Assembly (NCBI GenBank): GCA_947311845.1
Contig: CAMZMU010000117.1
Coordinates: forward strand, 76,020,059-76,084,058
DNA length: 64,000 nt
Source of the DNA: Poa pratensis
Taxonomy: Eukaryota > Streptophyta > Magnoliopsida > Poales > Poaceae
Reading direction: 5' to 3'
Notes under the pieces: generated by a model
Database searches by the model: none
Told to the model about the DNA's origin: nothing
The model's input: the letters and a program-made list of their open reading frames with translations, nothing else
Program-made: the position numbers and the translations under genes
Shown: piece by piece, positions 32,129 to 45,334 of the stretch
How the letters are laid out: each line of letters begins with the position of its first letter
How positions within the stretch are numbered: position 1 is the first letter of the stretch

Positions 32129-35100
32129 TGTGGGGACCCCGGATTAGGTATCCGAGATACCCGTTATGTTTCCTGCAACAATCCCATGATCAGTCTGTTG
32201 TTGCACATAACTCGAATTGGTATCACAGAACACCCATAAATAACGAATAAATTTACTTACTTGATTGAAGCCATAACTTCATCAGGTACTCGCAGCGGAA
32301 ACCACCAAACAACGTGGAGCCCAAGTCACTTGCCAACCCTACAGGCAGCTGACTGGGAAGCGCCCTAGTTCGCATTGACGTCAGTGAAGTCTTCTTCTTC
32401 GACTGTTCAACTTCAGAATCTGGCTAAGACAATAGCCAGGGACGAAACCAATATGAGTACATTTGAATGTACTCGCAAACTACCCCCGAAATGAGCATGC
32501 ACTACTCTTTTTATTGTTTAAATAAAACTTTCTTTGCTTTGAAAACTCTATATCCTTGTTTAAAAGGGGAAGGACAGACTTTTGTTTGATAAAACTTTGT
32601 TTTGAAATCTCTATACCTTTACTGAAAAAGAAAGGAAGGCTTTTAGATCTTTTCCATAAATCTATCTTGTAAGAATTTTCTTTTAAAACTTTTTCCCAAA
32701 AAAAAAATATCTTTATTGGAGAAGATAAGAGGTCTCTATAAAAATGTTTTTCCTGAAATTCATCACCCGGTTTTATTTCCCCAAAACTCCTCCTTTTTCG
32801 ACCATAACCCTTCATGGTCATTCAACCCCACAACCTCATGCCGGCCCGTTGGCATAGTTGCATAAAACATTTTTCACCTTTCAAATCATAAAACTCTTCA
32901 CTTCTCGACCATAGCCCGTCATGGTCCAATCATTCTCCAGCAACCTCATACCAGCCCGTCGGTAGAGTTGCTGAGACAACACATCTCCATTTTATTTTCA
33001 AATCTCAAAACTTTGCAAAAACTTGCACATGGTCAAAGCAGTTCTTTCCAACTGTCCATATCCGAGGACTCGGCTATTCGAATAGTTTTAACCCTCTACA
33101 GAGGTAGCACGCTTTTCCCACACCCATCCGGTAACTCATCGTGTCAGCCACGTCCCGCCATACCAGGTGTATGCGAAGTTGAGTCACCGACCATAGCCTG
33201 TCCTTTGCTCATGCTAGTATAGGATCCTACCGCTACGAAACCGGTTCCATCGACACTTAAATCCAGCCCGTCGGAAACTAAGTGTGAGGACTTCGTAGTT
33301 CTGCCCGGCGACCCAAAGGTGGCGTCTTCAATCCTCTTTCTCCAATACACTCATACCGGCCTCCGGTAGACTTCTCTTAAGAGGACCCAGGTCAGGGGCA
33401 GGTCACCAAACCATCCCCTCATGGAACGAGGTCATCCTCGTTGTTGAGGCATCCAGTACTAATATGAGCAAACTATATGACTACGCCCTTTCCCATAGGT
33501 GGGTAAATGTGGTCGCACAGGGTATTGGTTGTTCTGTAAGTACAAGGACACAATGTGCATTTTTCATAAACATCACCATTCACCATTTCTCCATTTCCAC
33601 ACCGACATCTCGGTATTCCATATCCACACAAGTATTTCAAAAGGAGTTTTGAGTAAACAATATTTTTCCCATCCTATAGTTTGATATACTCTATCTTATA
33701 TATCTACATTGGTGGCAAAATAGTTTCCATATACTTTTTGGAAAAGGTTTTATGAATCTTTGCTTTAAAAGTAAAACATTTGATCAAAGTAGATGCATAT
33801 ATATTTAGGTGCAAGCTCAGAGAGTAGCTTGCCTTGCTCGGCAAAGTGAACTTGGTCTTGATCTACAGGTTCAACAATTTCTCCTTCCTCAACAACTCCG
33901 TTCCAAAGACCACACCGGTAGCGTTTATGTCTAGCGTCGCAAACATGAAAATAAAACAACACTCAATAAGCAAACCAAACCACAAGTGGTATACAAACAA
34001 GGAACAAACCACAAGTATCAAACTAATCACTCAAGCCACAACTAAGGTCTACATTTACAGGGGCATTATACTAACAGGAGTATAACACCAAACACATGCT
34101 AAAAACAAAAGGGCACAAAGGCATCCTCTATTAAAGGTTCCTAACAAACATTTTTCCCCTAAACAGGAAATACTCCAGACGAAAGTTAGGCCACTAATTA
34201 ATCTCTGTAATTCAAAATACTTCACCAAGTTAAGGTAGAGACCTTAACAAGATGCTCAAGCTATTACTCCTCTTGGAGACAACCAAGTTTAATACAGCAA
34301 GGCAACACATTGCTCACACACATTATTCCAACATCAAAATAAACAAGTTTAACAATTTCCTAATTACTAGGAGAGAGCTATATAGGGAATAAAACCCTAA
34401 CAAACACATGACTCACAAATAATTCTCCTAAAATGCTAATAAAATAAGGAACATGTCACAACAGTGGATTACCACCCTGCACATGCTAAAAACATTTTTA
34501 TAACAATAAAGTTATAACACAACAATTAATAAAGGGCTAATAAAGATAGGCAGAAAAGTCATAAACCTTATAATTAGCACCACAGTCAATCAGTGACTCC
34601 TAAATTCAAACCAAGCTAGGGATATGTTCTCCTATACATATAGAAGACAATCCAATTGGATTTACTCCAAAATTCATCTCACAAAAATTCACAAAAATCA
34701 CCAAAATGCCACTGATGTGTTTTTAAGAATGAATAGAACTTTTGTTTTAGGTTTCATTTGCATGCAAGGCTTAGATATCTAGAAAGGTGCCACTTCAGGC
34801 TATCCAAAGAATTTTAGTTTGCAATATTTGGATTTATAAAACTCTAGATATTTAATATTTGGTGCAAAACATACTTTTTACAAGATTAAATCCAGCACAC
34901 ACATAACTACACATTTTGAAAAATGGCCAGTGCTACCTAATCAAGAAAATACATAGGAACACTACAAATTTTAGTTCACAATATTTGCACACACAGATTT
35001 ATCACAAATGATTTAAATCTACACTGCAATTTAAATAGGAAAATAAAACAGATATTGATTCACTGGAAAAAAAAAAAAATGGGCCAGCTCTGCCCAGAAC

Positions 35101-37300
35101 GGAGCCGGACGTAGCTGGGCCGGCCCATTCGCGAGCGAAGGGGTACGTCCCCTTTTCTTCTACCTCGACACGCAGGGCACGCCGGCGGCGAGCTGGAGCT
35201 CCGGGCGAGGACGGGGACGGCGCTCCGGCGATCCTAACAAGAAATGGCCATGTCTGTGAGATAGAGCAGGAGAAGGGGAGCACAGGGGAGCAAGAATGGC
35301 GAGGAATGAGGGCTTGTGCCGCTCGCGAGCTTGCCGGAAATGCGGCGGCCGGAGCGGATGAAAACGGAGACGAGCCGCTCGATTCCCTGCTCCACAGCTC
35401 GATTCCTTGGACCAGGGTGCAGAGGACGACGAGGCGGAGAGGATGGTGTCCTTGGATATGCTCGGGGCGGCTCCAATCGCCGGCGATGTGCGACGGCGAC
35501 CGAGGATAGGGTTCGGCGGTGTGGAGAAAAAGAGAGGAGAGGGAGAGAGCAAGGCAGCTGGGGGTAAGTGAGGGCAGAGGAGCTCCTGGGTGCCTCCTTA
35601 TCCTCTTCATCGACGCGGCAGAGGGGAGCGAGAGAGGGGGGGGGGGTCCGGCAATGCGACGCACGGGAGAGGGGCACGGCGGCATGGGCAGTGAGGTGCG
35701 GCGCCGTGGCTGCCTCACTACCACTCGCAGGGCAGCAGAGAGAGGGGGGTCCGGGCGGCGAGCGCGTCGTGCGGCGACACGGCGATGGAGCTGAGGGGGG
35801 GGCCTGGCGAGCTCGGCGGCAGGGACGACACGGCGACGCGGCCACGGGCTGCTACAGAGAAGAGATGCGGATTTACAGAACGCCCCCTGGATTCTTTCCT
35901 CTATTTACAAATAAGTCCTTTTTGCTATTTCTTTTAAATCCAGTACCACTTTAGGGATTTTATTGAGGTACTAAAACATTTTAGAAAAATTTGAAAATAT
36001 TCATGTGGCCTCCCCAATACATATAGAGGCTACACAAAAATTGGTGTTTAAAAATAAAATGTTTTGAACAATATTTGTTCATGGGGTTTAAATAAGTTAT
36101 TTTTGGTAAATAATATTTGATACTCCTTTAATATTTTTAAATCAAGTGAGAGATATTGTTTTGAGCACTTGGAACTTTCTTGACAAATATGGTAACTTCA
36201 AATAGTTTATTTTTTTCATAGAGAAAATATTGGTTTGAAGTAAATAGAGAGTTAGGGAGGGAAAATAATTTATTAAGACCATTTCTTTAACTCATGATCT
36301 TAATTTCCCTTGGTTGAATAATTTGAGGGTTTTGTTTTAAATTGAAAAGTATGTTTACTTGAGGAGGGAGTGAGATGGGATTGAAATGATTATTATTTCA
36401 TCTCATTCCTAGAATAAGGAAATATAATTGTTTTCATAAAATAGAGGAATAGAGATAGAGGGAAATTAAATAAGATCATTTCCCTTAATTTAGGATTTCA
36501 ACTTAGGTGTGAATAATTCTAGAGGGTTTGTTTTTATTCAAGTCACATACCAAATTTGTTGTCAAGTGTGTCTTATTCTAGTATTAATCACAACTGAGGA
36601 ATTACCCTCACAAGCAACCAACACAATCAGATCAGCATCACAACCAAGATCACACAAATCAAACCACATGAATTAATCACACCACCATTTCCATGATTAA
36701 CAATACTATCTTGTAAAAATGATCACACTCAATTATGACAAGATGATGTTTGAGGAATATCTCAATTCATAACTTAATAGTTTTCAAAAGTTTGATAAAG
36801 AGACATATGTGGGGTAATATATTTCCCACTAGTGTTATTTCAATATGGAGTGGAAAAATAGAGTTTATAAAATGGGAGTTGCATACACATGCAAAATAGC
36901 AAGGTTGAAATATAGATAGGAGATGCATATAGATCTCCATACTTTTGGAAACACATAATTTTGGAAGTACTTTTACTTTCTCAAATAATGGGTATTGATT
37001 TTGGGTTGTTGACAACCAAGTATCATTTGAAATGGAGTTGGCCAAAATAAGAATGGAAAAGATACATGGAATATTTTTCTTGTCATGACATGATCACCAA
37101 AGTTAAATATATTTTTATATTGGTTGCGTCTTATTTTTACTAGTCAAACAATTTAAGCAACAAGTCACACTAGGTCCAAACATAGCAATGGGAAGGAAAA
37201 CACAATCATCAGTGAAACATTTCAAAAAGTTTTTGTTGGTTCTGAATTTTGGGTCTTGTAAAACTAAGTTTTTCTTAGTTCCAAAATTTGGGATGTGACA
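32129..37300 (-). repeat. Element E LTR 1, 5172 bp
   Basis: From TGTGGGGACCCCGG to GGGATGTGACA. Mostly AT-rich, with a GC-rich island at about 35085-35870. Private variant: CCC instead of CC in GATTCCCTGCTCC near 35385. Multi-frame Pro/Ser/Arg-rich open frames in the island are judged compositional. Confidence 0.93.
35085..35870 (-). other. GC-rich island in LTR E (leader or promoter-like)
   Basis: Around 0.8 kb of GC-rich sequence with G runs, in the otherwise AT-rich LTR. On the minus strand, part of it (about 35390-35480) resembles the island of LTR C around 11690-11780. It recurs at about 41688-42470 and 48291-49070. It may be the 5' leader of the element's RNA. Confidence 0.45.
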
Positions 37301-37317
37301 GCTCTTCCCCCCTTAAA
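37301..37317 (-). promoter_or_regulatory. Polypurine tract of element E, after LTR 1
   Basis: The minus strand reads TTTTAAGGGGGGAAGAGC directly before TGTCACATCCC. The same tract follows LTR 2 at 43905-43921. Confidence 0.75.
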
Positions 37318-37618
37318 ATAAATCTCGTCCTCGAGATTTGCCCGGTGGTAACAGGGGAGTACGAGGGCACGGGTTTTGGGCTGACTATACTTCCGAGGTC
37401 GTTGCTTCTTCAGCGAGATCGCCATGTGAGATCTTGATAAATTGATGTTGCGAGGCTTGCTCTGTCGATAAACTTCTGTGCTGAGTTCAGATCCTTGGCG
37501 ATGTGGTTGACTTGATGATCGAGACTGAGGGATAATCGTGGTTGGCTGTTTTCCAGATACTACAAGACTAAGGCGCAAGGAGCTAATTATTAACACCTTC
37601 TTGTATACCTATTGCAGG

Positions 37619-37636
37619 TCTTCCCCCCTTAAAAAG
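37619..37636 (-). promoter_or_regulatory. Second polypurine tract of element E
   Basis: TTTTTAAGGGGGGAAGA on minus, 318 bp inside the first tract; also at 44223-44240. Possibly an internal plus-strand primer. Confidence 0.5.
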
Positions 37637-38713
37637 GGGTTTTGAAGGGTCATCCTGAAGGTTGCGGCTGGAGTTGACTTGGAGGCATTGTTCTTCTTGG
37701 GTGGCTTGACGATCTTCGTCTTGGGTGTCGCGCCTTGGTGCTTGGGGTTGGTGCAGATATCACTTCCAGATATTTTCTCCTTACGAGGGTCACAGATGGG
37801 GACGCGTTGTTCTCAGGATGCGTCAAGCTTGGGTACTTGACTCTCTCCGATTTCTAGTTAGAAAAAGGATAATAAAAACTTCTATTTGAATCTCAGCTTG
37901 CTTGGTGGTTGGTGTCGTCCATAGCAGGTGTTTCCGGCGTTTGATTCTTCTGGGTATTCTGTCGGTTATTTGTCTGCACCTTTGTCCTTCTTCAGCTGAG
38001 TAAAGGAGGAACTTCATTGTCGACTTCCTTGGTTCTTGAGCTTCACGAAGCTTTGGTAAGAAGAGAATTTTGAGGTTACTGTGTGCTGCCGACAAGGCGT
38101 GATTGTGAACACACAAACAAACAATACACAAGCAGAGTACACACAAGCAAAGAGCACACAAGGTACGTCTAGTACCAAAGGACGTCTAATACTCGTGGTA
38201 GTCGGGTAGTACACCCAAGGTTCCTATCAGGTTTATCCTATGGTCTCGGTTAAACATAGTTCGTGAAGTCTTCACTTTGTCACCTTAGGCTTCAGCAGGA
38301 AAAATTGAGATTGTCGAGGTTGCAACTTGAGTAGAATTATTGATGTTGAGCTGAGTTCTTCGGAGGTCTCTTGCTTTGTGGACATCGATGATCTTGGCAT
38401 TTGCAGATCAATCGCCTTGATGTTAAATGTCGAGTATTTGGGATGGAAACTTCTTCTTGTGGGTGCTAGCTGATTAGGTCTCACTTGGGTTCATCGTCAA
38501 GTATTTTGAACGGGTAAGAGGGATTAGAGAAATCCTTGGAAAATCTTAAATAGAGGGATTAGTCTCGGAAATATTTGAGAAGGTGAGAAGAGTGGAAGCT
38601 ATTTTCTTGGGCTTCCTTAGATAAAAATATGTTTTTGGTAACAATATATTTTTAACAAAATATTTCTTTCCTAACTAACGTCCATGCTAACTAAGGTCTG
38701 TTACAGTCAGGAT

Positions 38714-38726
38714 GGCTCTGATACCA
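38714..38726 (-). promoter_or_regulatory. Primer-binding site of element E, before LTR 2
   Basis: The minus strand reads TGGTATCAGAGCC, the full 13-base match to the classic tRNA-iMet site of plant retrotransposons. Confidence 0.9.
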
Positions 38727-38730
38727 AGTC

Positions 38731-41700
38731 TGTGGGGACCCCGGATTAGGTATCCGAGATACCCGTTATGTTTCCTGCAACAATCCCATGATCAGTCTGT
38801 TGTTGCACATAACTCGAATTGGTATCACAGAACACCCATAAATAACGAATAAATTTACTTACTTGATTGAAGCCATAACTTCATCAGGTACTCGCAGCGG
38901 AAACCACCAAACAACGTGGAGCCCAAGTCACTTGCCAACCCTACAGGCAGCTGACTGGGAAGCGCCCTAGTTCGCATTGACGTCAGTGAAGTCTTCTTCT
39001 TCGACTGTTCAACTTCAGAATCTGGCTAAGACAATAGCCAGGGACGAAACCAATATGAGTACATTTGAATGTACTCGCAAACTACCCCCGAAATGAGCAT
39101 GCACTACTCTTTTTATTGTTTAAATAAAACTTTCTTTGCTTTGAAAACTCTATATCCTTGTTTAAAAGGGGAAGGACAGACTTTTGTTTGATAAAACTTT
39201 GTTTTGAAATCTCTATACCTTTACTGAAAAAGAAAGGAAGGCTTTTAGATCTTTTCCATAAATCTATCTTGTAAGAATTTTCTTTTAAAACTTTTTCCCA
39301 AAAAAAAAAATATCTTTATTGGAGAAGATAAGAGGTCTCTATAAAAATGTTTTTCCTGAAATTCATCACCCGGTTTTATTTCCCCAAAACTCCTCCTTTT
39401 TCGACCATAACCCTTCATGGTCATTCAACCCCACAACCTCATGCCGGCCCGTTGGCATAGTTGCATAAAACATTTTTCACCTTTCAAATCATAAAACTCT
39501 TCACTTCTCGACCATAGCCCGTCATGGTCCAATCATTCTCCAGCAACCTCATACCAGCCCGTCGGTAGAGTTGCTGAGACAACACATCTCCATTTTATTT
39601 TCAAATCTCAAAACTTTGCAAAAACTTGCACATGGTCAAAGCAGTTCTTTCCAACTGTCCATATCCGAGGACTCGGCTATTCGAATAGTTTTAACCCTCT
39701 ACAGAGGTAGCACGCTTTTCCCACACCCATCCGGTAACTCATCGTGTCAGCCACGTCCCGCCATACCAGGTGTATGCGAAGTTGAGTCACCGACCATAGC
39801 CTGTCCTTTGCTCATGCTAGTATAGGATCCTACCGCTACGAAACCGGTTCCATCGACACTTAAATCCAGCCCGTCGGAAACTAAGTGTGAGGACTTCGTA
39901 GTTCTGCCCGGCGACCCAAAGGTGGCGTCTTCAATCCTCTTTCTCCAATACACTCATACCGGCCTCCGGTAGACTTCTCTTAAGAGGACCCAGGTCAGGG
40001 GCAGGTCACCAAACCATCCCCTCATGGAACGAGGTCATCCTCGTTGTTGAGGCATCCAGTACTAATATGAGCAAACTATATGACTACGCCCTTTCCCATA
40101 GGTGGGTAAATGTGGTCGCACAGGGTATTGGTTGTTCTGTAAGTACAAGGACACAATGTGCATTTTTCATAAACATCACCATTCACCATTTCTCCATTTC
40201 CACACCGACATCTCGGTATTCCATATCCACACAAGTATTTCAAAAGGAGTTTTGAGTAAACAATATTTTTCCCATCCTATAGTTTGATATACTCTATCTT
40301 ATATATCTACATTGGTGGCAAAATAGTTTCCATATACTTTTTGGAAAAGGTTTTATGAATCTTTGCTTTAAAAGTAAAACATTTGATCAAAGTAGATGCA
40401 TATATATTTAGGTGCAAGCTCAGAGAGTAGCTTGCCTTGCTCGGCAAAGTGAACTTGGTCTTGATCTACAGGTTCAACAATTTCTCCTTCCTCAACAACT
40501 CCGTTCCAAAGACCACACCGGTAGCGTTTATGTCTAGCGTCGCAAACATGAAAATAAAACAACACTCAATAAGCAAACCAAACCACAAGTGGTATACAAA
40601 CAAGGAACAAACCACAAGTATCAAACTAATCACTCAAGCCACAACTAAGGTCTACATTTACAGGGGCATTATACTAACAGGAGTATAACACCAAACACAT
40701 GCTAAAAACAAAAGGGCACAAAGGCATCCTCTATTAAAGGTTCCTAACAAACATTTTTCCCCTAAACAGGAAATACTCCAGACGAAAGTTAGGCCACTAA
40801 TTAATCTCTGTAATTCAAAATACTTCACCAAGTTAAGGTAGAGACCTTAACAAGATGCTCAAGCTATTACTCCTCTTGGAGACAACCAAGTTTAATACAG
40901 CAAGGCAACACATTGCTCACACACATTATTCCAACATCAAAATAAACAAGTTTAACAATTTCCTAATTACTAGGAGAGAGCTATATAGGGAATAAAACCC
41001 TAACAAACACATGACTCACAAATAATTCTCCTAAAATGCTAATAAAATAAGGAACATGTCACAACAGTGGATTACCACCCTGCACATGCTAAAAACATTT
41101 TTATAACAATAAAGTTATAACACAACAATTAATAAAGGGCTAATAAAGATAGGCAGAAAAGTCATAAACCTTATAATTAGCACCACAGTCAATCAGTGAC
41201 TCCTAAATTCAAACCAAGCTAGGGATATGTTCTCCTATACATATAGAAGACAATCCAATTGGATTTACTCCAAAATTCATCTCACAAAAATTCACAAAAA
41301 TCACCAAAATGCCACTGATGTGTTTTTAAGAATGAATAGAACTTTTGTTTTAGGTTTCATTTGCATGCAAGGCTTAGATATCTAGAAAGGTGCCACTTCA
41401 GGCTATCCAAAGAATTTTAGTTTGCAATATTTGGATTTATAAAACTCTAGATATTTAATATTTGGTGCAAAACATACTTTTTACAAGATTAAATCCAGCA
41501 CACACATAACTACACATTTTGAAAAATGGCCAGTGCTACCTAATCAAGAAAATACATAGGAACACTACAAATTTTAGTTCACAATATTTGCACACACAGA
41601 TTTATCACAAATGATTTAAATCTACACTGCAATTTAAATAGGAAAATAAAACAGATATTGATTCACTGGAAAAAAAAAAAAATGGGCCAGCTCTGCCCAG

Positions 41701-43904
41701 AACGGAGCCGGACGTAGCTGGGCCGGCCCATTCGCGAGCGAAGGGGTACGTCCCCTTTTCTTCTACCTCGACACGCAGGGCACGCCGGCGGCGAGCTGGA
41801 GCTCCGGGCGAGGACGGGGACGGCGCTCCGGCGATCCTAACAAGAAATGGCCATGTCTGTGAGATAGAGCAGGAGAAGGGGAGCACAGGGGAGCAAGAAT
41901 GGCGAGGAATGAGGGCTTGTGCCGCTCGCGAGCTTGCCGGAAATGCGGCGGCCGGAGCGGATGAAAACGGAGACGAGCCGCTCGATTCCTGCTCCACAGC
42001 TCGATTCCTTGGACCAGGGTGCAGAGGACGACGAGGCGGAGAGGATGGTGTCCTTGGATATGCTCGGGGCGGCTCCAATCGCCGGCGATGTGCGACGGCG
42101 ACCGAGGATAGGGTTCGGCGGTGTGGAGAAAAAGAGAGGAGAGGGAGAGAGCAAGGCAGCTGGGGGTAAGTGAGGGCAGAGGAGCTCCTGGGTGCCTCCT
42201 TATCCTCTTCATCGACGCGGCAGAGGGGAGCGAGAGAGGGGGGGGGTCCGGCAATGCGACGCACGGGAGAGGGGCACGGCGGCATGGGCAGTGAGGTGCG
42301 GCGCCGTGGCTGCCTCACTACCACTCGCAGGGCAGCAGAGAGAGGGGGGTCCGGGCGGCGAGCGCGTCGTGCGGCGACACGGCGATGGAGCTGAGGGGGG
42401 GGGGGGCCTGGCGAGCTCGGCGGCAGGGACGACACGGCGACGCGGCCACGGGCTGCTACAGAGAAGAGATGCGGATTTACAGAACGCCCCCTGGATTCTT
42501 TCCTCTATTTACAAATAAGTCCTTTTTGCTATTTCTTTTAAATCCAGTACCACTTTAGGGATTTTATTGAGGTACTAAAACATTTTAGAAAAATTTGAAA
42601 ATATTCATGTGGCCTCCCCAATACATATAGAGGCTACACAAAAATTGGTGTTTAAAAATAAAATGTTTTGAACAATATTTGTTCATGGGGTTTAAATAAG
42701 TTATTTTTGGTAAATAATATTTGATACTCCTTTAATATTTTTAAATCAAGTGAGAGATATTGTTTTGAGCACTTGGAACTTTCTTGACAAATATGGTAAC
42801 TTCAAATAGTTTATTTTTTTCATAGAGAAAATATTGGTTTGAAGTAAATAGAGAGTTAGGGAGGGAAAATAATTTATTAAGACCATTTCTTTAACTCATG
42901 ATCTTAATTTCCCTTGGTTGAATAATTTGAGGGTTTTGTTTTAAATTGAAAAGTATGTTTACTTGAGGAGGGAGTGAGATGGGATTGAAATGATTATTAT
43001 TTCATCTCATTCCTAGAATAAGGAAATATAATTGTTTTCATAAAATAGAGGAATAGAGATAGAGGGAAATTAAATAAGATCATTTCCCTTAATTTAGGAT
43101 TTCAACTTAGGTGTGAATAATTCTAGAGGGTTTGTTTTTATTCAAGTCACATACCAAATTTGTTGTCAAGTGTGTCTTATTCTAGTATTAATCACAACTG
43201 AGGAATTACCCTCACAAGCAACCAACACAATCAGATCAGCATCACAACCAAGATCACACAAATCAAACCACATGAATTAATCACACCACCATTTCCATGA
43301 TTAACAATACTATCTTGTAAAAATGATCACACTCAATTATGACAAGATGATGTTTGAGGAATATCTCAATTCATAACTTAATAGTTTTCAAAAGTTTGAT
43401 AAAGAGACATATGTGGGGTAATATATTTCCCACTAGTGTTATTTCAATATGGAGTGGAAAAATAGAGTTTATAAAATGGGAGTTGCATACACATGCAAAA
43501 TAGCAAGGTTGAAATATAGATAGGAGATGCATATAGATCTCCATACTTTTGGAAACACATAATTTTGGAAGTACTTTTACTTTCTCAAATAATGGGTATT
43601 GATTTTGGGTTGTTGACAACCAAGTATCATTTGAAATGGAGTTGGCCAAAATAAGAATGGAAAAGATACATGGAATATTTTTCTTGTCATGACATGATCA
43701 CCAAAGTTAAATATATTTTTATATTGGTTGCGTCTTATTTTTACTAGTCAAACAATTTAAGCAACAAGTCACACTAGGTCCAAACATAGCAATGGGAAGG
43801 AAAACACAATCATCAGTGAAACATTTCAAAAAGTTTTTGTTGGTTCTGAATTTTGGGTCTTGTAAAACTAAGTTTTTCTTAGTTCCAAAATTTGGGATGT
43901 GACA
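38731..43904 (-). repeat. Element E LTR 2, 5174 bp
   Basis: Shares the CC form of GATTCCTGCTCC with LTR 3, but the CTACAGG form near 40465 with LTR 1. Confidence 0.93.
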
Positions 43905-45334
43905 GCTCTTCCCCCCTTAAAATAAATCTCGTCCTCGAGATTTGCCCGGTGGTAACAGGGGAGTACGAGGGCACGGGTTTTGGGCTGACTATACTTCCGA
44001 GGTCGTTGCTTCTTCAGCGAGATCGCCATGTGAGATCTTGATAAATTGATGTTGCGAGGCTTGCTCTGTCGATAAACTTCTGTGCTGAGTTCAGATCCTT
44101 GGCGATGTGGTTGACTTGATGATCGAGACTGAGGGATAATCGTGGTTGGCTGTTTTCCAGATACTACAAGACTAAGGCGCAAGGAGCTAATTATTAACAC
44201 CTTCTTGTATACCTATTGCAGGTCTTCCCCCCTTAAAAAGGGGTTTTGAAGGGTCATCCTGAAGGTTGCGGCTGGAGTTGACTTGGAGGCATTGTTCTTC
44301 TTGGGTGGCTTGACGATCTTCGTCTTGGGTGTCGCGCCTTGGTGCTTGGGGTTGGTGCAGATATCACTTCCAGATATTTTCTCCTTACGAGGGTCACAGA
44401 TGGGGACGCGTTGTTCTCAGGATGCGTCAAGCTTGGGTACTTGACTCTCTCCGATTTCTAGTTAGAAAAAGGATAATAAAAACTTCTATTTGAATCTCAG
44501 CTTGCTTGGTGGTTGGTGTCGTCCATAGCAGGTGTTTCCGGCGTTTGATTCTTCTGGGTATTCTGTCGGTTATTTGTCTGCACCTTTGTCCTTCTTCAGC
44601 TGAGTAAAGGAGGAACTTCATTGTCGACTTCCTTGGTTCTTGAGCTTCACGAAGCTTTGGTAAGAAGAGAATTTTGAGGTTACTGTGTGCTGCCGACAAG
44701 GCGTGATTGTGAACACACAAACAAACAATACACAAGCAGAGTACACACAAGCAAAGAGCACACAAGGTACGTCTAGTACCAAAGGACGTCTAATACTCGT
44801 GGTAGTCGGGTAGTACACCCAAGGTTCCTATCAGGTTTATCCTATGGTCTCGGTTAAACATAGTTCGTGAAGTCTTCACTTTGTCACCTTAGGCTTCAGC
44901 AGGAAAAATTGAGATTGTCGAGGTTGCAACTTGAGTAGAATTATTGATGTTGAGCTGAGTTCTTCGGAGGTCTCTTGCTTTGTGGACATCGATGATCTTG
45001 GCATTTGCAGATCAATCGCCTTGATGTTAAATGTCGAGTATTTGGGATGGAAACTTCTTCTTGTGGGTGCTAGCTGATTAGGTCTCACTTGGGTTCATCG
45101 TCAAGTATTTTGAACGGGTAAGAGGGATTAGAGAAATCCTTGGAAAATCTTAAATAGAGGGATTAGTCTCGGAAATATTTGAGAAGGTGAGAAGAGTGGA
45201 AGCTATTTTCTTGGGCTTCCTTAGATAAAAATATGTTTTTGGTAACAATATATTTTTAACAAAATATTTCTTTCCTAACTAACGTCCATGCTAACTAAGG
45301 TCTGTTACAGTCAGGATGGCTCTGATACCAAGTC
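43905..45334 (-). other. Element E interior 2, non-coding, 1430 bp
   Basis: Same length as interior 1 and no difference noticed by eye. It has the same tracts and primer site. Confidence 0.8.
45318..45330 (-). promoter_or_regulatory. Primer-binding site of element E, before LTR 3
   Basis: TGGTATCAGAGCC on minus. This one is next to the outermost right LTR, so it would be the site used by a full-length transcript of the array. Confidence 0.9.

Larger units (their letters stand above)
37301..38730 (-). other. Element E interior 1, non-coding, 1430 bp
   Basis: Holds two purine-type tracts (minus strand of 37303-37317 and 37621-37635) near one end and the primer site at the other. The longest minus frame (38161-37823) has a Cys/Leu/Val-rich start made by a GT/CA repeat and no domain. 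No retroelement protein can be recognised. Confidence 0.8.

Noticed and set aside
35002..35845. Pro/Ser/Arg-rich minus-strand open frames up to 276 codons in the GC-rich island of LTR E (also 41605-42435 and 48208-48927)
   Set aside because: Open in several overlapping frames at once, low complexity, ends differ with G-run length between copies, no domain. Best explained by GC content.
37823..38161. Cys/Leu/Val-rich minus frame in the E interior
   Set aside because: The Cys pattern comes from a simple GT/CA repeat; not protein-like beyond it.
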